64,000 nt of DNA from contig NZ_JAPCHV010000007.1 of assembly GCF_026107645.2 (NCBI RefSeq), positions 62,001 through 126,000 of the forward strand, read 5' to 3'. The position numbers were made by a program, and so were the translations under genes. How positions within the stretch are numbered: the first letter of the stretch is position 1; each line of letters begins with the position of its first letter. Positions 1 through 10,237 of this stretch are shown in pieces. The DNA comes from Flavobacterium sp. MFBS3-15 (lineage in GTDB: Bacteria > Bacteroidota > Bacteroidia > Flavobacteriales > Flavobacteriaceae). A model generated the notes under the pieces. It ran no database searches, was not told where the DNA came from, and was given only the letters and a program-made list of their open reading frames with translations.

Positions 1-219
1 ATTGCAGCAGATGAGCAGCGACCATATCAGGCCCGCGGCCAGGAAGCCGTTGTACAATCCCTGGTTGCCCGCCATGGCTTTTGTTTTTTCAAACATGTCG
101 GCAGGTAATCTCCTGAAGACTTTCCGTGCCCTCGTCATCCAGCCGAACATCTCCAGCCACATAATGTACAGGTGGATGAGCGCTACAAGCCCTATTATTA
201 TTTTAGATGCTATTCCCAT
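1..219 (-). CDS. DUF1304 family membrane protein (partial, 3' end outside window)
   Basis: First 73 codons of a small integral membrane protein; the rest runs off the left edge. Read from the ATG at 219, it opens with a hydrophobic helix (about residues 3-20) followed by LEMFGW, which resembles the conserved LEMF motif of DUF1304 proteins. A second hydrophobic stretch starts near residue 58 (GFLAAGLIWSLLICC). No catalytic residues are visible and the family function is unknown. It lies downstream of the RimK-like gene on the same strand, separated by about 120 bp that include an inverted repeat. Confidence 0.75.
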   Translation of the reverse strand, partial: MGIASKIIIGLVALIHLYIMWLEMFGWMTRARKVFRRLPADMFEKTKAMAGNQGLYNGFLAAGLIWSLLICCN

Positions 220-262
220 GTGTTATATTTTACGTTCAGTCATTGCAGGGAGGTACTACAAA

Positions 263-309
263 GCAATCTTTCTATTCAAAAATTCCCGGTTTTACTGAGG
301 AAAGATTGC
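263..309. repeat. Short inverted repeat between DUF1304 and rimK-like gene
   Basis: GCAATCTTTC at 263-272 is perfectly complementary to GAAAGATTGC at 300-309, with a 27-nt loop. The sequence just after it (305-338) has the look of a dispersed intergenic repeat. It could act as a weak terminator of the rimK-like transcript, but no clear T-tract follows the minus-strand stem. Confidence 0.4.
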
Positions 310-341
310 CACGCTCCGTTCCTCCGCTCGAATGACAGTGC

Positions 342-1712
342 CTACAACTTCCACTTAAAGTTCTTCTCGATGGCCTTTATCATCGCGCCGGCAATGTCCT
401 TGTTGGTTGCACCCTCAATGCCCTCAAGGCCGGGGGAGGAGTTTACCTCTAATAACAAAGGGCCTTTTGACGAACGGATAATATCCACGCCGGCAACCTT
501 CAGGTTCATGGCCTTTGCAGCTTTAATGGCTATTTTCTTTTCTTCCATGGTGGCTTTTACTACCGATGCCGTACCGCCAAGGTGGATGTTCGCCCGGAAC
601 TCGCCCGGCAGCGCCTCACGTTGTATGGCTGCAACCACTTTGCCATCAATGACGAAAAGCCTCAGGTCCTTCCCGTTGGCTTCCTTTATGAATTCCTGCA
701 CCAGTATGTTGGCATTCAGGCTTTTGAATGCATTGATAACGCTCTCGGCCGCTTTTTTGGTTTCTGCCAAAACTACACCCTTGCCCTGTGTGCCTTCCAG
801 CAGCTTCACGATGAGCGGCGAACCGCCCACCATTTTTATCAGTTCGTTGGTATCCAGCGGGGAATTGGCAAATCCCGTGGTTGGGATATCTACGCCGCTA
901 TTCAGCAGCAATTGCAGGGAGTACAGCTTGTCCCTCGACTGGCTGATGGCCATCGAAGAGTTAAGGCAAAATACCTTTAGTGCCTCAAAATGGCGGGTCA
1001 GCGCACAGCCGTAAAAGGTCATGCTCGGCCTGATTCGGGGTATTACGGCATCAAAATTATTCAGCACCTTGCCGCCGCGGTAGTGTATTTCGGGTGTGTG
1101 TGCATCCAGTTTCATGTAGCAGTCCTTCAGGCTCAAAAAGTGCATTTCGTGGCCACGGGCTTCGCCTGCTTCCATAATGCGCTTGTTGCTGTACAGCTCC
1201 GGGTTGCTTGCCAGCAGCCCTATGCGAAGCCCGCTTTTGGGTTCTTCGCCCTTGTCATAATATTCCTGCAGCTTTTCGCGGGTGGGCTGGCCCAGCACAT
1301 ATTTTTGCTCAGGGTCTACCAATATCCTGCCGCTCATGGCTTCGCGCCCAAGCAGCATCCGGAAACCCATCGAGTCGCGGTTGGTAAGCGTCAGCTCTAC
1401 TTCCCATCGCAATTCGCCCACCTGTATTTCGGCGCGTATCACATAGCGCTGTTCCCGAAAACCGCTCGAACTTTTTACCACACGCTTATCTACAAGGGGC
1501 GCCTGGCAGTGAATTACTGTCTTTATGTTTTTTTGTATGGGGTTAATGTCGAATTTTACCCAGTTTTCCCCTTCGTTTTCAAAAGGTACTATGTTCACGG
1601 CATGCAGCGCCGATGTCTTAGCGCCCGAGTCTACACGGGCCTTAATGGCGTGAATGCCAAGCTGGGGGAAAGAGCACCATTCCTCGCTTCCTACGATTAC
1701 TTTATCAAGCAT
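342..1712 (-). CDS. Retropepsin-like zinc protease domain fused to RimK-type alpha-L-glutamate ligase
   Basis: 456-residue two-domain protein. Residues about 1-145 match the RimK-associated ATP-dependent zinc protease family, with the aspartyl-protease-like signature [13 protein letters not shown] (D28, S29, G30). Residues about 160-456 are a RimK ATP-grasp ligase with the glycine-rich nucleotide loop EGTQGKGV and the metal-binding end [13 protein letters not shown]. RimK enzymes add glutamate to protein or small-molecule carboxyl termini; the substrate here cannot be read from sequence. The start at 1712 ([12 protein letters not shown]) was chosen because it begins the conserved domain; the open frame extends 59 codons further upstream with non-conserved sequence. 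Confidence 0.85.
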   Translation of the reverse strand: MLDKVIVGSEEWCSFPQLGIHAIKARVDSGAKTSALHAVNIVPFENEGENWVKFDINPIQKNIKTVIHCQAPLVDKRVVKSSSGFREQRYVIRAEIQVGELRWEVELTLTNRDSMGFRMLLGREAMSGRILVDPEQKYVLGQPTREKLQEYYDKGEEPKSGLRIGLLASNPELYSNKRIMEAGEARGHEMHFLSLKDCYMKLDAHTPEIHYRGGKVLNNFDAVIPRIRPSMTFYGCALTRHFEALKVFCLNSSMAISQSRDKLYSLQLLLNSGVDIPTTGFANSPLDTNELIKMVGGSPLIVKLLEGTQGKGVVLAETKKAAESVINAFKSLNANILVQEFIKEANGKDLRLFVIDGKVVAAIQREALPGEFRANIHLGGTASVVKATMEEKKIAIKAAKAMNLKVAGVDIIRSSKGPLLLEVNSSPGLEGIEGATNKDIAGAMIKAIEKNFKWKL

Positions 1713-1846
1713 TTTATGATCGGTTAAATAACCTAAATTACTACTTTTTTTAATAGTGGCGCGGGCTATGCAAATATTTATTGAAAAAATAATACAGCCT
1801 GTCCGGGACTGTATCATAAAGGAGGAATGCAGGGAAGATATAATAA

Positions 1847-1886
1847 CTGCAAACAGCCCTGATGCAGTTGAAAGGACTGTTTGCAG
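1847..1886 (-). terminator. Possible terminator after DUF3570 gene
   Basis: Perfect 10-bp stem CTGCAAACAG (1847-1856) with CTGTTTGCAG (1877-1886) around a 20-nt loop, starting about 10 nt past the DUF3570 stop on the minus strand. The following tract (TTATTATAT) is only moderately T-rich, so termination is plausible rather than certain. Confidence 0.45.
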
Positions 1887-1896
1887 CAATACAATT

Positions 1897-3078
1897 TTAT
1901 TTGAATTTCAGGTTTATGCTTACAATGTCCGAGGTAAGCTGTGTAGACCTGGCATAATGCCCATAACGAAGTTCAAGCGCATTAAAATGCTTTATGCCAA
2001 ATACGCCATTGGCAGGAGTAAACCGGAAGCCCATACCAAAGAAGCTGCTGTCAAATTTGGAGAGGTCGTAGTTGCTCGTGTAAAATTCTTCAAGGCCGCT
2101 GTGCTTCTTGTAAGCATCAAAATATTTGGCAGCAGTTTGTGTATAATACCTGTAAAAAGGGCTTACCGAGAAAAATGCCGAGAGCTTTACAGGGATTTCA
2201 ATATCGGCAGTATGGGAAGAGAGGTTCCAGTCGTCTGTATAATACCTGTAATAGGCCCTTATGATTATGTTATCGCCTAAAAAGTAGCTGGCCCGCAGGG
2301 CAACAGGAAGCTTAAAGCGGCTATCGGGGAGTTTTTCCTGGTGTACGGATCCGTCCGTAAAATAAACCCTGTGAAACGGCAGGCTCAGGTAGCCCTGCTG
2401 CGTTACTATATCGGCCTGTACCATTACCTGGAAATTCTGGTTTACTACCTGCGAGTAGCTTAATGATCCGGCAAAGGTATTGCGCGCTTCGGTTCCGCCA
2501 TAGCCTATGGCAGACCTTAGCTCAATGGGGGTTACCAGCTTTACCTGGTCCAGGTAAGCCTGCAGCCTGGCGGTAAATTCCCCGTTCCTGTCTTTGGTTT
2601 TTGCAGAGTAGCTGATATTTCCTCCAAACGACTGGTAGTCGTATTCTGTTGATGACGAAACGCCCGCACCAAAGAGGGTGCCTTTTTCCTCGTTCTCGCG
2701 GGTGTAGTTTACGGATGGATAAAAACGGATGTCAGATGATGAAGCCGACGAGTTGGCCTGTAAGTCAACCCTGTCTGAGGAGGCAGAGGTATATTGGTCG
2801 ACACCTATCTCAACATCAAAGTTATGCTTGATGCCTGTACTGCCATATTTTACGATCCTTACATCCAGCGCGTTGGATATATCGGTGAGTTTTTCAGAAC
2901 CGATGCCGCCCGTTACCACGGCATTATTGCCATCCTGCCTGTAGTAGCTGGAAATGAGGTTGATTTCCTCGATTTTCAGCTTTTTTTCTTTGTATGCGGT
3001 AGAGTCGGCAGGTGTATCCTGTGCAGCTGCACGAAGCAATCCCATCAGGGCAAACCCTGTTATAAAAATGCGTTTCAT
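1897..3078 (-). CDS. DUF3570 outer-membrane beta-barrel protein
   Basis: 393 residues with a Sec signal peptide ([20 protein letters not shown], cut near residue 20) and then alternating polar/hydrophobic beta strands ending in the aromatic-poor C-terminal strand IVSINLKFK, as in outer-membrane barrels. Runs such as [11 protein letters not shown] and [15 protein letters not shown] fit DUF3570. It is the last gene of the thioredoxin, ApbE, DUF4266, DUF3570 operon, 25 bp after the DUF4266 stop. Function is unknown; the repeated pairing with DUF4266 and ApbE suggests a role in assembling or exporting something redox related. Confidence 0.85.
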   Translation of the reverse strand: MKRIFITGFALMGLLRAAAQDTPADSTAYKEKKLKIEEINLISSYYRQDGNNAVVTGGIGSEKLTDISNALDVRIVKYGSTGIKHNFDVEIGVDQYTSASSDRVDLQANSSASSSDIRFYPSVNYTRENEEKGTLFGAGVSSSTEYDYQSFGGNISYSAKTKDRNGEFTARLQAYLDQVKLVTPIELRSAIGYGGTEARNTFAGSLSYSQVVNQNFQVMVQADIVTQQGYLSLPFHRVYFTDGSVHQEKLPDSRFKLPVALRASYFLGDNIIIRAYYRYYTDDWNLSSHTADIEIPVKLSAFFSVSPFYRYYTQTAAKYFDAYKKHSGLEEFYTSNYDLSKFDSSFFGMGFRFTPANGVFGIKHFNALELRYGHYARSTQLTSDIVSINLKFK

Positions 3079-3103
3079 TTCTAAGTTGAATTAGTCAGGG
3101 TTA

Positions 3104-3310
3104 TTAATTACAGCCGCATCCGCCACCGCTCTTTCCTCCGTTGGCACCGGAAGAACCCTCACGGTAGGATTCAAAGCTGAGTTCCGTTTTTTGTACTTTA
3201 CGGCTGGATAAAGCCATTTCGGCATCATTGATTTTGTTTTTTTGGTACTCCTTCACCGAAGTGCAGGAAACTAAAAAAACACCAAGAAGCACTGTTACAG
3301 GGAATTTCAT
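3104..3310 (-). CDS. DUF4266 small lipoprotein with C-terminal GGGCGCN tail
   Basis: 68 residues. The N-terminus is a lipoprotein signal (MKFPVTVLLGVFLVSC, lipobox cysteine C16). The body is short and polar, with SYREGSSGANGGKSGGGCGCN at the end of the protein (split here as SYREGSSGANGG and KSGGGCGCN). The glycine-rich CxC tail is the DUF4266 hallmark. It sits 6 bp after apbE and 25 bp before the DUF3570 gene. The tail could bind metal, form disulfides, or be a modification site; nothing in the sequence decides between these. Confidence 0.85.
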   Translation of the reverse strand: MKFPVTVLLGVFLVSCTSVKEYQKNKINDAEMALSSRKVQKTELSFESYREGSSGANGGKSGGGCGCN

Positions 3311-3316
3311 GTTGTT

Positions 3317-4240
3317 TTACTTTAGGTTAATATTTTTTGAAGTATACATGTTGTTGTAGTCGTCTATGATGATGCAAAACAGGCCGGCAAGCTGGTCAAC
3401 CAGGTTTAATCCGGCTTTTATGCCCATCACGGCTATCGGTGTGGCCATGGCGTCGGCAAACTCGGCATTTTCGGCTATTATAGTGACACTTTTTATGCCT
3501 GATATCGGCAATCCTGTTTTTGGGTCTATGGTGTGCGAATATTTTTTTCCGCCAATCATTACAAATTTTTCATAATTGCCCGAAGTCGCTACTGCTTTTC
3601 CTGAAACAGCGAGGTAAGAAAAAAATTTTTCAGGGCTGTCCGGGTCGGATATGCCTATGCGCCAAGGCTGGCCCGATGGCTGCAAACCCCAGGCGGTAAG
3701 GTCGCCACTGGCATTAATGATACCGCTTTGTACCCCGTTGGCAATAAGAAGGTTTTTAGCCATTTCGGCCGCATATCCTTTTCCTATTCCGCCAAAGCCG
3801 ATACGCATCCCTTTTTCCCTGAGCATTACAGTTCCTTCTTCGGGGTCCAGCACAATGTTTTTATAATTTATCAGGTGTACCCTTTGCAGCGCTTCTTCCT
3901 TTGTAGGTAGCGAGGTCATTTGCCTGTCAAAATTCCAAAGGCTTTTATCAAGGCTCCCATAAGTAATGTCAAAGGCTCCCTGGGTTACTGCAGATATACC
4001 GATGCTCCTTTCAATAAGCGAATACACTTCACGGTCCACTTTTACGGGATGTATCCCGGCATTGCGGTTAATCAGGCTTGTCTGGCTTTCATCGCTAAAG
4101 GTAGTCAGCAGCTTCTCTATTCGCTTTATTTCTGCAATGGCTGTATCAATATGCAGCTGTGCAGCATCATTATTTTCGTCAACAACAGTGATGGTAAAAT
4201 TGTTCCCCATCAGTTTAAGCGAATGCGAATAAGCTTCCAT
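3317..4240 (-). CDS. apbE: FAD:protein FMN transferase (ApbE family)
   Basis: 307 residues. ApbE enzymes use FAD to attach FMN covalently to threonine or serine residues of exported flavoproteins such as Nqr/Rnf subunits. Visible family features are the GGIGKGYAAE flavin-binding stretch near residue 150, NASGDLTAWG, and HTIDPKTGLPISG, which holds the metal and catalytic region. The N-terminus (MEAYSHSLKLMGNNFTI) has no clear signal peptide or lipobox, unlike many ApbE proteins, so either the start is further upstream or it acts on the cytoplasmic side. The gene follows the thioredoxin gene by 9 bp. Confidence 0.88.
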   Translation of the reverse strand: MEAYSHSLKLMGNNFTITVVDENNDAAQLHIDTAIAEIKRIEKLLTTFSDESQTSLINRNAGIHPVKVDREVYSLIERSIGISAVTQGAFDITYGSLDKSLWNFDRQMTSLPTKEEALQRVHLINYKNIVLDPEEGTVMLREKGMRIGFGGIGKGYAAEMAKNLLIANGVQSGIINASGDLTAWGLQPSGQPWRIGISDPDSPEKFFSYLAVSGKAVATSGNYEKFVMIGGKKYSHTIDPKTGLPISGIKSVTIIAENAEFADAMATPIAVMGIKAGLNLVDQLAGLFCIIIDDYNNMYTSKNINLK

Positions 4241-4249
4241 TACACCGTA

Positions 4250-4684
4250 TTACTTTCTGTTGGCATCACAAAGGGCTTTGATTTCCTTTGTCCATTTTTC
4301 AACCGGTACATTAGGTTTGCCGTCCCAAGTCTTAATTACCTTCCCGTTGGCATCAAGCAGCAGGGTATAAGGAAAGTGCCCGCCTTTGTTATACATTTCA
4401 GCCAGGGCGTCATTCTTTTTTGCCTGGTCGGGTGACAACTGGTTTTTTTTTCTTCGAGGAAAATCGGCATTAAGCATAACAAGATTGCCGTTTGCCATTT
4501 TCAGGAAATCTTCATTTTCAAAATACTCCTTTTTAGTGGCTATACACGGTGTGCACCAGTCGGATCCGGAAAAATTAAGCAGTATCAGTAGGTGTTTGTC
4601 TTTGGCAGTTTTCTTTGCGGCCTCAAAATCGGTTTCCCATTGCAGCGGTATTGCAATCAAAAGGAGCAGTGCAATCAGTTTCAT
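4250..4684 (-). CDS. Exported thioredoxin-fold protein
   Basis: 144 residues with an N-terminal hydrophobic signal (MKLIALLLLIAIPLQW) and a thioredoxin_7-type active site, GSDWCTPC, at about residues 40-47. The rest (VMLNADFPRR, HFPYTLLLDANGKVI) fits the thioredoxin fold, including the cis-proline region. It is the first gene of the operon with apbE, DUF4266 and DUF3570. A sensible guess is that it keeps the DUF4266 CxC tail or the flavinylated target reduced or correctly oxidised in the periplasm; this is inference from context. Confidence 0.8.
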   Translation of the reverse strand: MKLIALLLLIAIPLQWETDFEAAKKTAKDKHLLILLNFSGSDWCTPCIATKKEYFENEDFLKMANGNLVMLNADFPRRKKNQLSPDQAKKNDALAEMYNKGGHFPYTLLLDANGKVIKTWDGKPNVPVEKWTKEIKALCDANRK

Positions 4685-4762
4685 GATTCAAGTGTTAAAT
4701 ATTATACAAATTAACGTATAAATATGGTCCATATTTTAAGCTGGCTCTATTTATAATCATTC

Positions 4763-4801
4763 AAAAAAAAATCCCTAAAGTTTTACGCCTTAGGGATTTT
4801 A
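4763..4801 (-). terminator. Terminator of clpC
   Basis: AATCCCTAA pairs with TTAGGGATT around a short loop, followed on the minus strand by a run of nine T (plus-strand A at 4763-4771). It lies about 25 bp after the clpC stop. Confidence 0.85.
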
Positions 4802-4825
4802 CTATTCAAAACAAATTGATATTAT

Positions 4826-7381
4826 TTATTCCTGGCTGGCAGGATTTTCTGCTTTTTTCACTGTTACCGAAAGCTCGGTAGCATTATCTTCAAGATCCAT
4901 GAAAATTTCATCGCCACCTGCTATTTTGGCAGTAATGATCTCTTCAGCAAGGGCATCTTCAACATACTTCTGGATGGCCCTGTTCAGCGGCCTTGCGCCA
5001 TACTGCTTGTCAAAGCCTTTTTCAGCAATGAATGCTTTTGCCTTGTCGGACAGCGTTACGTTGTAGCCGAGGTCTTTTACCCTTGCATACAGCCTTGCCA
5101 GCTCAATTTCGATGATTTGGTCTATATGCTCTTTTTCAAGCGCATTGAACACGATGATGTCGTCGATCCTGTTGATGAACTCCGGCGCGAAGGTTTTCTT
5201 CAGGGCGGCTTCTATAACGCCTTTGGTATGTTCGTCAGCCTGTAGTTTTTTCGCAGATGTCCCGAAACCAACACCCTGTCCGAAATCTTTCAGCTGGCGT
5301 GCACCAACGTTGGATGTCATGACGATAATGGTATTGCGGAAGTCGATCTTGCGTCCAAGGCTGTCTGTAAGGTAACCGTCGTCCAGTACCTGGAGCAGCA
5401 TGTTGAATACATCAGGGTGCGCTTTTTCGATCTCATCAAGAAGCACCACGCAGTAGGGCTTGCGGCGTACTTTTTCGGTCAGCTGCCCGCCTTCTTCGTA
5501 GCCCACATATCCCGGAGGCGCTCCTACAAGCCTCGATATGGCAAATTTTTCCATGTACTCGCTCATGTCGATGCGCACAAGGGCATCCTCACTGTCAAAC
5601 AGCTCTTTAGCGATAACCTTTGCCAATTGTGTTTTACCAACACCCGTCTGGCCCAGGAATATGAACGAGCCTATCGGCTTGTTAGGATCCTTAAGGCCTG
5701 CGCGGTTACGCTGTATCGATTTGGCGATTTTTGCCACCGCTTCATCCTGGCCTATCACCTTGCCTTTGATCAGCTCCGGCAGTTTGGCCAGCTTGTTGCT
5801 TTCGGTCTGCGCAATACGGTTCACCGGTATTCCCGTCATCATCGATACTACGTCTGCCACGTTGTCTTCGGTAACGGTTACGCGATTATTTTTAGAATCT
5901 TCTTCCCACTGCTCCTGAGCGATGGCAAGGTCTTTCTCAATACGCTTCTCATCGTCGCGAAGCTTGGCAGCCTCTTCGTATTTTTGTTTCTTCACTACGC
6001 TGTTTTTCAACTCGCGTACCTCTTCAAGCTGCCTCTCAAGGTCCAGGATCTGCTTGGGCACATCAATGTTGGTAATGTGCACGCGCGAACCTGCCTCATC
6101 CAGCGCATCAATGGCCTTGTCCGGAAGGAAACGCTCGCTCATGTAGCGGTTGGTCAGCTTCACGCACGCCTCAATGGCTTCCTGTGTATATGTTACACTG
6201 TGGTGGTCTTCATATTTATTCTTGATGTTGTTCAGGATGGTAATGGTTTCCTCTACCGATGTAGGCTCTACCATAACTTTCTGGAAACGGCGCTCAAGCG
6301 CTCCGTCCTTCTCGATATACTGGCGGTACTCGTCCAGTGTGGTGGCACCGATGCATTGTATCTCGCCGCGTGCCAGCGCCGGCTTAAACATGTTGCTGGC
6401 GTCAAGCGAGCCTGTAGCGCCGCCGGCACCTACAATGGTGTGTATCTCATCGATGAAAAGGATGATATCATCATTCTTCTCAAGTTCGTTCATTACGGCC
6501 TTCATACGCTCTTCAAACTGCCCGCGGTACTTGGTGCCGGCTACTAGGCTGGCAAGGTCGAGCGTTACCACGCGCTTGTTGAACAGTATGCGCGATACTT
6601 TTTTCTGTATGATGCGCAGCGCAAGCCCTTCGGCGATGGCCGACTTACCCACACCCGGCTCACCTATAAGCAGTGGGTTGTTCTTCTTGCGGCGGCTCAG
6701 GATTTGCGATACGCGTTCTATTTCCTTTTCACGGCCCACAACAGGGTCCAGTTTGCCTTCTTCGGCAAGTTCGGTCAGGTCGCGGCCGAAGTTGTCCAGT
6801 ACAGGCGTCTTGGATTTCTTGTTGGCTTTAGCACCGGAAGAAGGATTGTTGAAGGTGCTTTCACGCAGGCTGTCATCTTGTCCTGCATCGTCGTTATACG
6901 ACTCTGCTTTAGGCAGATTTTCCAGGTATTCTTCTTCGTTTGATGTCATGCTGATAAATTGTTCTTTAACGGTTTCGTAATCGATTTTTAACTTGTTAAG
7001 CAACTTTGTTGTAGGGTCATTCTCATTACGTAATATGCACAGCAGCAGGTGCGCGGTGCTTATCGATGTGCTCTGGAACACCTTGGCCTCAAGGAATGTG
7101 GTCCTCAGGGCGCGTTCTGCCTGGCGGGTAAGGTGAAGGTTCTTCTTCTCGTTGTTGCGCTCGGCATTAGGGTTCGCAGGGCTTAATATCTCTACTTTCC
7201 TGCGTAAATGATCCAGGTCTACGGAAATGCTGTTCAGTATCGAAATAGCCTTGCCGTTCCCGTCCCGCAAAATTCCTAACATTAAGTGCTCGGTGCCAAT
7301 GAAGTCATGGCCTAAGCGAAGCGCTTCCTCTTTGCTGTAGGTAATGACGTCCTTGACCCTCGGTGAAAAATTATCATCCAT
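4826..7381 (-). CDS. clpC: ATP-dependent Clp protease ATP-binding subunit ClpC
   Basis: 851-residue class I AAA+ unfoldase that feeds substrates to ClpP. The order is an N-terminal double Clp repeat (residues 1-145), a poorly conserved linker (about 150-195), AAA domain 1 with Walker A GEPGVGKS at 240-247 and Walker B DEIHT, a coiled-coil middle domain with a UVR-like stretch ([17 protein letters not shown]), and AAA domain 2 with GQTGVGKT and the [14 protein letters not shown]alker B region. Length is normal for ClpC. It is transcribed divergently from gyrA across a 279-bp intergenic region and ends in a strong hairpin. Confidence 0.97.
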   Translation of the reverse strand: MDDNFSPRVKDVITYSKEEALRLGHDFIGTEHLMLGILRDGNGKAISILNSISVDLDHLRRKVEILSPANPNAERNNEKKNLHLTRQAERALRTTFLEAKVFQSTSISTAHLLLCILRNENDPTTKLLNKLKIDYETVKEQFISMTSNEEEYLENLPKAESYNDDAGQDDSLRESTFNNPSSGAKANKKSKTPVLDNFGRDLTELAEEGKLDPVVGREKEIERVSQILSRRKKNNPLLIGEPGVGKSAIAEGLALRIIQKKVSRILFNKRVVTLDLASLVAGTKYRGQFEERMKAVMNELEKNDDIILFIDEIHTIVGAGGATGSLDASNMFKPALARGEIQCIGATTLDEYRQYIEKDGALERRFQKVMVEPTSVEETITILNNIKNKYEDHHSVTYTQEAIEACVKLTNRYMSERFLPDKAIDALDEAGSRVHITNIDVPKQILDLERQLEEVRELKNSVVKKQKYEEAAKLRDDEKRIEKDLAIAQEQWEEDSKNNRVTVTEDNVADVVSMMTGIPVNRIAQTESNKLAKLPELIKGKVIGQDEAVAKIAKSIQRNRAGLKDPNKPIGSFIFLGQTGVGKTQLAKVIAKELFDSEDALVRIDMSEYMEKFAISRLVGAPPGYVGYEEGGQLTEKVRRKPYCVVLLDEIEKAHPDVFNMLLQVLDDGYLTDSLGRKIDFRNTIIVMTSNVGARQLKDFGQGVGFGTSAKKLQADEHTKGVIEAALKKTFAPEFINRIDDIIVFNALEKEHIDQIIEIELARLYARVKDLGYNVTLSDKAKAFIAEKGFDKQYGARPLNRAIQKYVEDALAEEIITAKIAGGDEIFMDLEDNATELSVTVKKAENPASQE

Positions 7382-7660
7382 AATGTTATTTTTGATAGTG
7401 TAAATTTAAGCATTTAAACAGAATTTTACAAAAACCATACCTCTCTGCAATACTGTCAGGCCGGCAAAATCTGCTGTAAGGCTAAATGACGAAAAAAAAC
7501 CCGAAAATAAAAGCGATTTAATATTACTTTATTAACTATTCCGGTAACAAACAGTGTTGATAAAACACTAAAAAAAATCGCTGCAGCCCCTTTAAATCCT
7601 GTTTAATTTGCGTATATTGGCACGTTTTGTATTAACAATAAATTAATAATATAACTACTT

Positions 7661-10219
7661 ATGTCTGAAGGAGAAAAGTTAATTCCCATTAACATAGAGG
7701 ACGAAATGAAATCAGCTTACATTGACTATTCAATGTCGGTGATTGTATCCAGGGCGCTGCCCGATGTGAGGGATGGGTTGAAACCGGTTCACAGGAGGGT
7801 GCTCTTCGGGATGTATGAATTGGGTGTCCTTTCCAACAGGGCTCACAAAAAGTCCGCAAGGATCGTAGGAGAAGTTTTAGGTAAGTATCACCCGCACGGT
7901 GATTCATCAGTATATGACGCCATGGTGCGTATGGCACAGGAATGGAGCCTTCGCTACCTTTTGGTAGACGGCCAGGGTAACTTTGGTTCGGTAGACGGCG
8001 ACAGCCCTGCAGCAATGCGTTACACAGAGGCGAGGCTAAGGAAGATTTCGGAAGAGATCATGGCCGACCTTGATAAGGAAACGGTTGACTTCCAGCTTAA
8101 CTTTGACGATACCCTTGAGGAGCCAACAGTTATGCCGACAAAGGTGCCAAACCTTTTGGTGAACGGTGCCTCGGGTATTGCGGTGGGTATGGCGACCAAT
8201 ATGGCGCCGCACAACCTTACCGAGGTGGTAAACGGTACTTTGGCTTATATAGATAACACTGATATTGAGATAGATGAGCTGATGACGCACGTGAAAGCGC
8301 CGGATTTCCCAACGGGAGGCGTTATTTACGGCTATGAAGGTGTGCGCGAGGCATTCAAGACCGGCCGTGGGCGTGTAGTAATGCGCGCCAAGACCAGCTT
8401 TGAAGAAGTAGATGGCCGCGAGTGCATCATCGTGACAGAGATACCGTACCAGGTGAACAAGGCCGACATGATCAAGAAGACGGCCGACATGGTGAACGAG
8501 AAGAAAATAGAGGGTATTGCCAACATCCGCGATGAGTCGGATCGTAACGGTATGCGTATCGTGTATATCCTGAAAAGGGAAGCCGTGCCGAATGTAGTGC
8601 TTAATACCCTTTTCAAATTTACCCAGCTTCAGTCATCGTTCAGCGTTAACAACATTGCACTGGTTGCCGGAAGGCCGCAGCTGCTGAACCTGAAAGACCT
8701 TATCCACTACTTTGTGGAGCACAGGCACGATGTGGTAGTGCGCAGGACACAGTACGACCTTCGTAAAGCCGAAGAGCGTGCACACATATTGGAAGGATTG
8801 ATCATCGCTTCGGATAATATCGATGAAGTGATCCAGATAATAAGGAGCTCGAAAGATGGCGATGAGGCGCGTACGCGATTAATAGAGCGCTTTAACCTGA
8901 GTGAGATCCAGGCCCGCGCCATTGTTGAGATGCGATTGAGGCAGCTAACCGGACTGGAGCAGGATAAACTAAGGGCCGAATATGCCGACATCATGAAACT
9001 CATTGCCGAATTGAAAGCGCTATTGGAAAGCAAGGAGCTAAGGATGGAGCTCATCAAGCAGGAGCTTACCGAAATACGCGACAAGTATGGCGATGCCCGC
9101 CGTTCGCAAATCGAATACTCAGGAGGCGACGTAAGCATTGAAGACCTTATTGCCGACGAAAGCGTGGTGGTAACCATTTCGCATGCGGGCTACATCAAGC
9201 GTACACCGCTGTCAGAATACAAAACGCAAAACAGGGGAGGGGTAGGCCAGAAAGGCGTTACCACCCGAGACCAGGACTTCCTGGAGCACCTGTATGTGGC
9301 TACCAACCACCAGTACATGCTGTTTTTTACCCAAAAAGGAAAATGTTTCTGGATGCGTGTTTACGAAATTCCGGAAGGAAGCAAGACCAGCAAAGGGCGT
9401 GCGATACAAAACCTTATCAACATCGAAAATGATGATAAGGTAAAAGCGTTCATTTGTACGCAGGACCTGAAAGACCAGGAATATATCAATAACCATTATG
9501 TGATCATGGCTACCAAGCAGGGTATCGTTAAGAAAACCCTGTTGGAGCAATATTCACGCCCAAGGCTTAACGGTATTGCGGCGATTACCATCCGTGAGGA
9601 CGACGAACTTTTGGAAGCCAAGCTGACTACAGGCGAGAGCCAGGTGCTTATCGCGGTGAAGTCGGGCAAGCTGGTACGCTTTGAGGAAGGCAAGACCCGC
9701 CCAATGGGCAGGAGCGCGTCGGGCGTGCGTGGTATTACCCTCGCCGATGAGAAGGATGAGGTGATTGGCATGGTTTCTGTAAACGACATGAACAGTGAGA
9801 TACTTGTAGTATCCGAAAACGGGTACGGCAAGCGTTCGAGCCTTGAAGATTACAGGATTACCAACCGTGGCGGTAAAGGTGTGAAAACGCTTAATATTAC
9901 TGACAAGACCGGTAGCCTGGTGTCCATCAACAGTGTGACTGATGCCGATGACCTTATGATCATCAACAAGTCGGGATTAACCATCCGTATGATGGTGTCT
10001 GACCTTCGGGTAATGGGCCGTGCCACCCAGGGTGTGCGCCTCATCAACATAAAAGGCAACGACTCGATTGCAGCAGTTACAAAAGTGCTTCGTGAGGAAG
10101 ATGCCATTGAAGATGCTATTGAGGAAAACATGGAAGAGCTTGGCGCCGAAAACCTGCCGCAGGACATGAAAGACATTGCAGATGATGCAGGAACCGAAGA
10201 AGACCGGAACGAAGAGTAA
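7661..10219 (+). CDS. gyrA: DNA gyrase subunit A
   Basis: 852 residues. The breakage-reunion domain contains the catalytic tyrosine Y121 in [10 protein letters not shown] and the quinolone-resistance region [12 protein letters not shown] with the wild-type serine (S82) and aspartate (D86). The C-terminal half has beta-pinwheel repeats such as [16 protein letters not shown] and ASGVRGITL. The GyrA box is the variant QNRGGVG rather than the classical QRRGGKG. An acidic tail ([15 protein letters not shown] onward) closes the protein. The TPR gene follows 18 bp later, probably in the same transcript. Confidence 0.97.
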   Translation: MSEGEKLIPINIEDEMKSAYIDYSMSVIVSRALPDVRDGLKPVHRRVLFGMYELGVLSNRAHKKSARIVGEVLGKYHPHGDSSVYDAMVRMAQEWSLRYLLVDGQGNFGSVDGDSPAAMRYTEARLRKISEEIMADLDKETVDFQLNFDDTLEEPTVMPTKVPNLLVNGASGIAVGMATNMAPHNLTEVVNGTLAYIDNTDIEIDELMTHVKAPDFPTGGVIYGYEGVREAFKTGRGRVVMRAKTSFEEVDGRECIIVTEIPYQVNKADMIKKTADMVNEKKIEGIANIRDESDRNGMRIVYILKREAVPNVVLNTLFKFTQLQSSFSVNNIALVAGRPQLLNLKDLIHYFVEHRHDVVVRRTQYDLRKAEERAHILEGLIIASDNIDEVIQIIRSSKDGDEARTRLIERFNLSEIQARAIVEMRLRQLTGLEQDKLRAEYADIMKLIAELKALLESKELRMELIKQELTEIRDKYGDARRSQIEYSGGDVSIEDLIADESVVVTISHAGYIKRTPLSEYKTQNRGGVGQKGVTTRDQDFLEHLYVATNHQYMLFFTQKGKCFWMRVYEIPEGSKTSKGRAIQNLINIENDDKVKAFICTQDLKDQEYINNHYVIMATKQGIVKKTLLEQYSRPRLNGIAAITIREDDELLEAKLTTGESQVLIAVKSGKLVRFEEGKTRPMGRSASGVRGITLADEKDEVIGMVSVNDMNSEILVVSENGYGKRSSLEDYRITNRGGKGVKTLNITDKTGSLVSINSVTDADDLMIINKSGLTIRMMVSDLRVMGRATQGVRLINIKGNDSIAAVTKVLREEDAIEDAIEENMEELGAENLPQDMKDIADDAGTEEDRNEE

Positions 10220-10237
10220 TATTTTAAAAATAACAAT

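Noticed and set aside
172..1014. 280-codon plus-strand open frame opposite the RimK-like gene
   Set aside because: It is a shadow of the conserved minus-strand gene; the translation is low in family resemblance and rich in Ser/Phe as expected from antisense reading.
3104..3310. DUF4266 gene called a ribosomally made, modified peptide precursor
   Set aside because: The GGGCGCN tail is suggestive, but no known modification enzyme other than ApbE is next to it and the protein is a lipoprotein; kept as an open question.
5417..6547. 376-codon plus-strand open frame opposite clpC
   Set aside because: Antisense shadow of the highly conserved ClpC coding frame; no recognisable domain or start signal.
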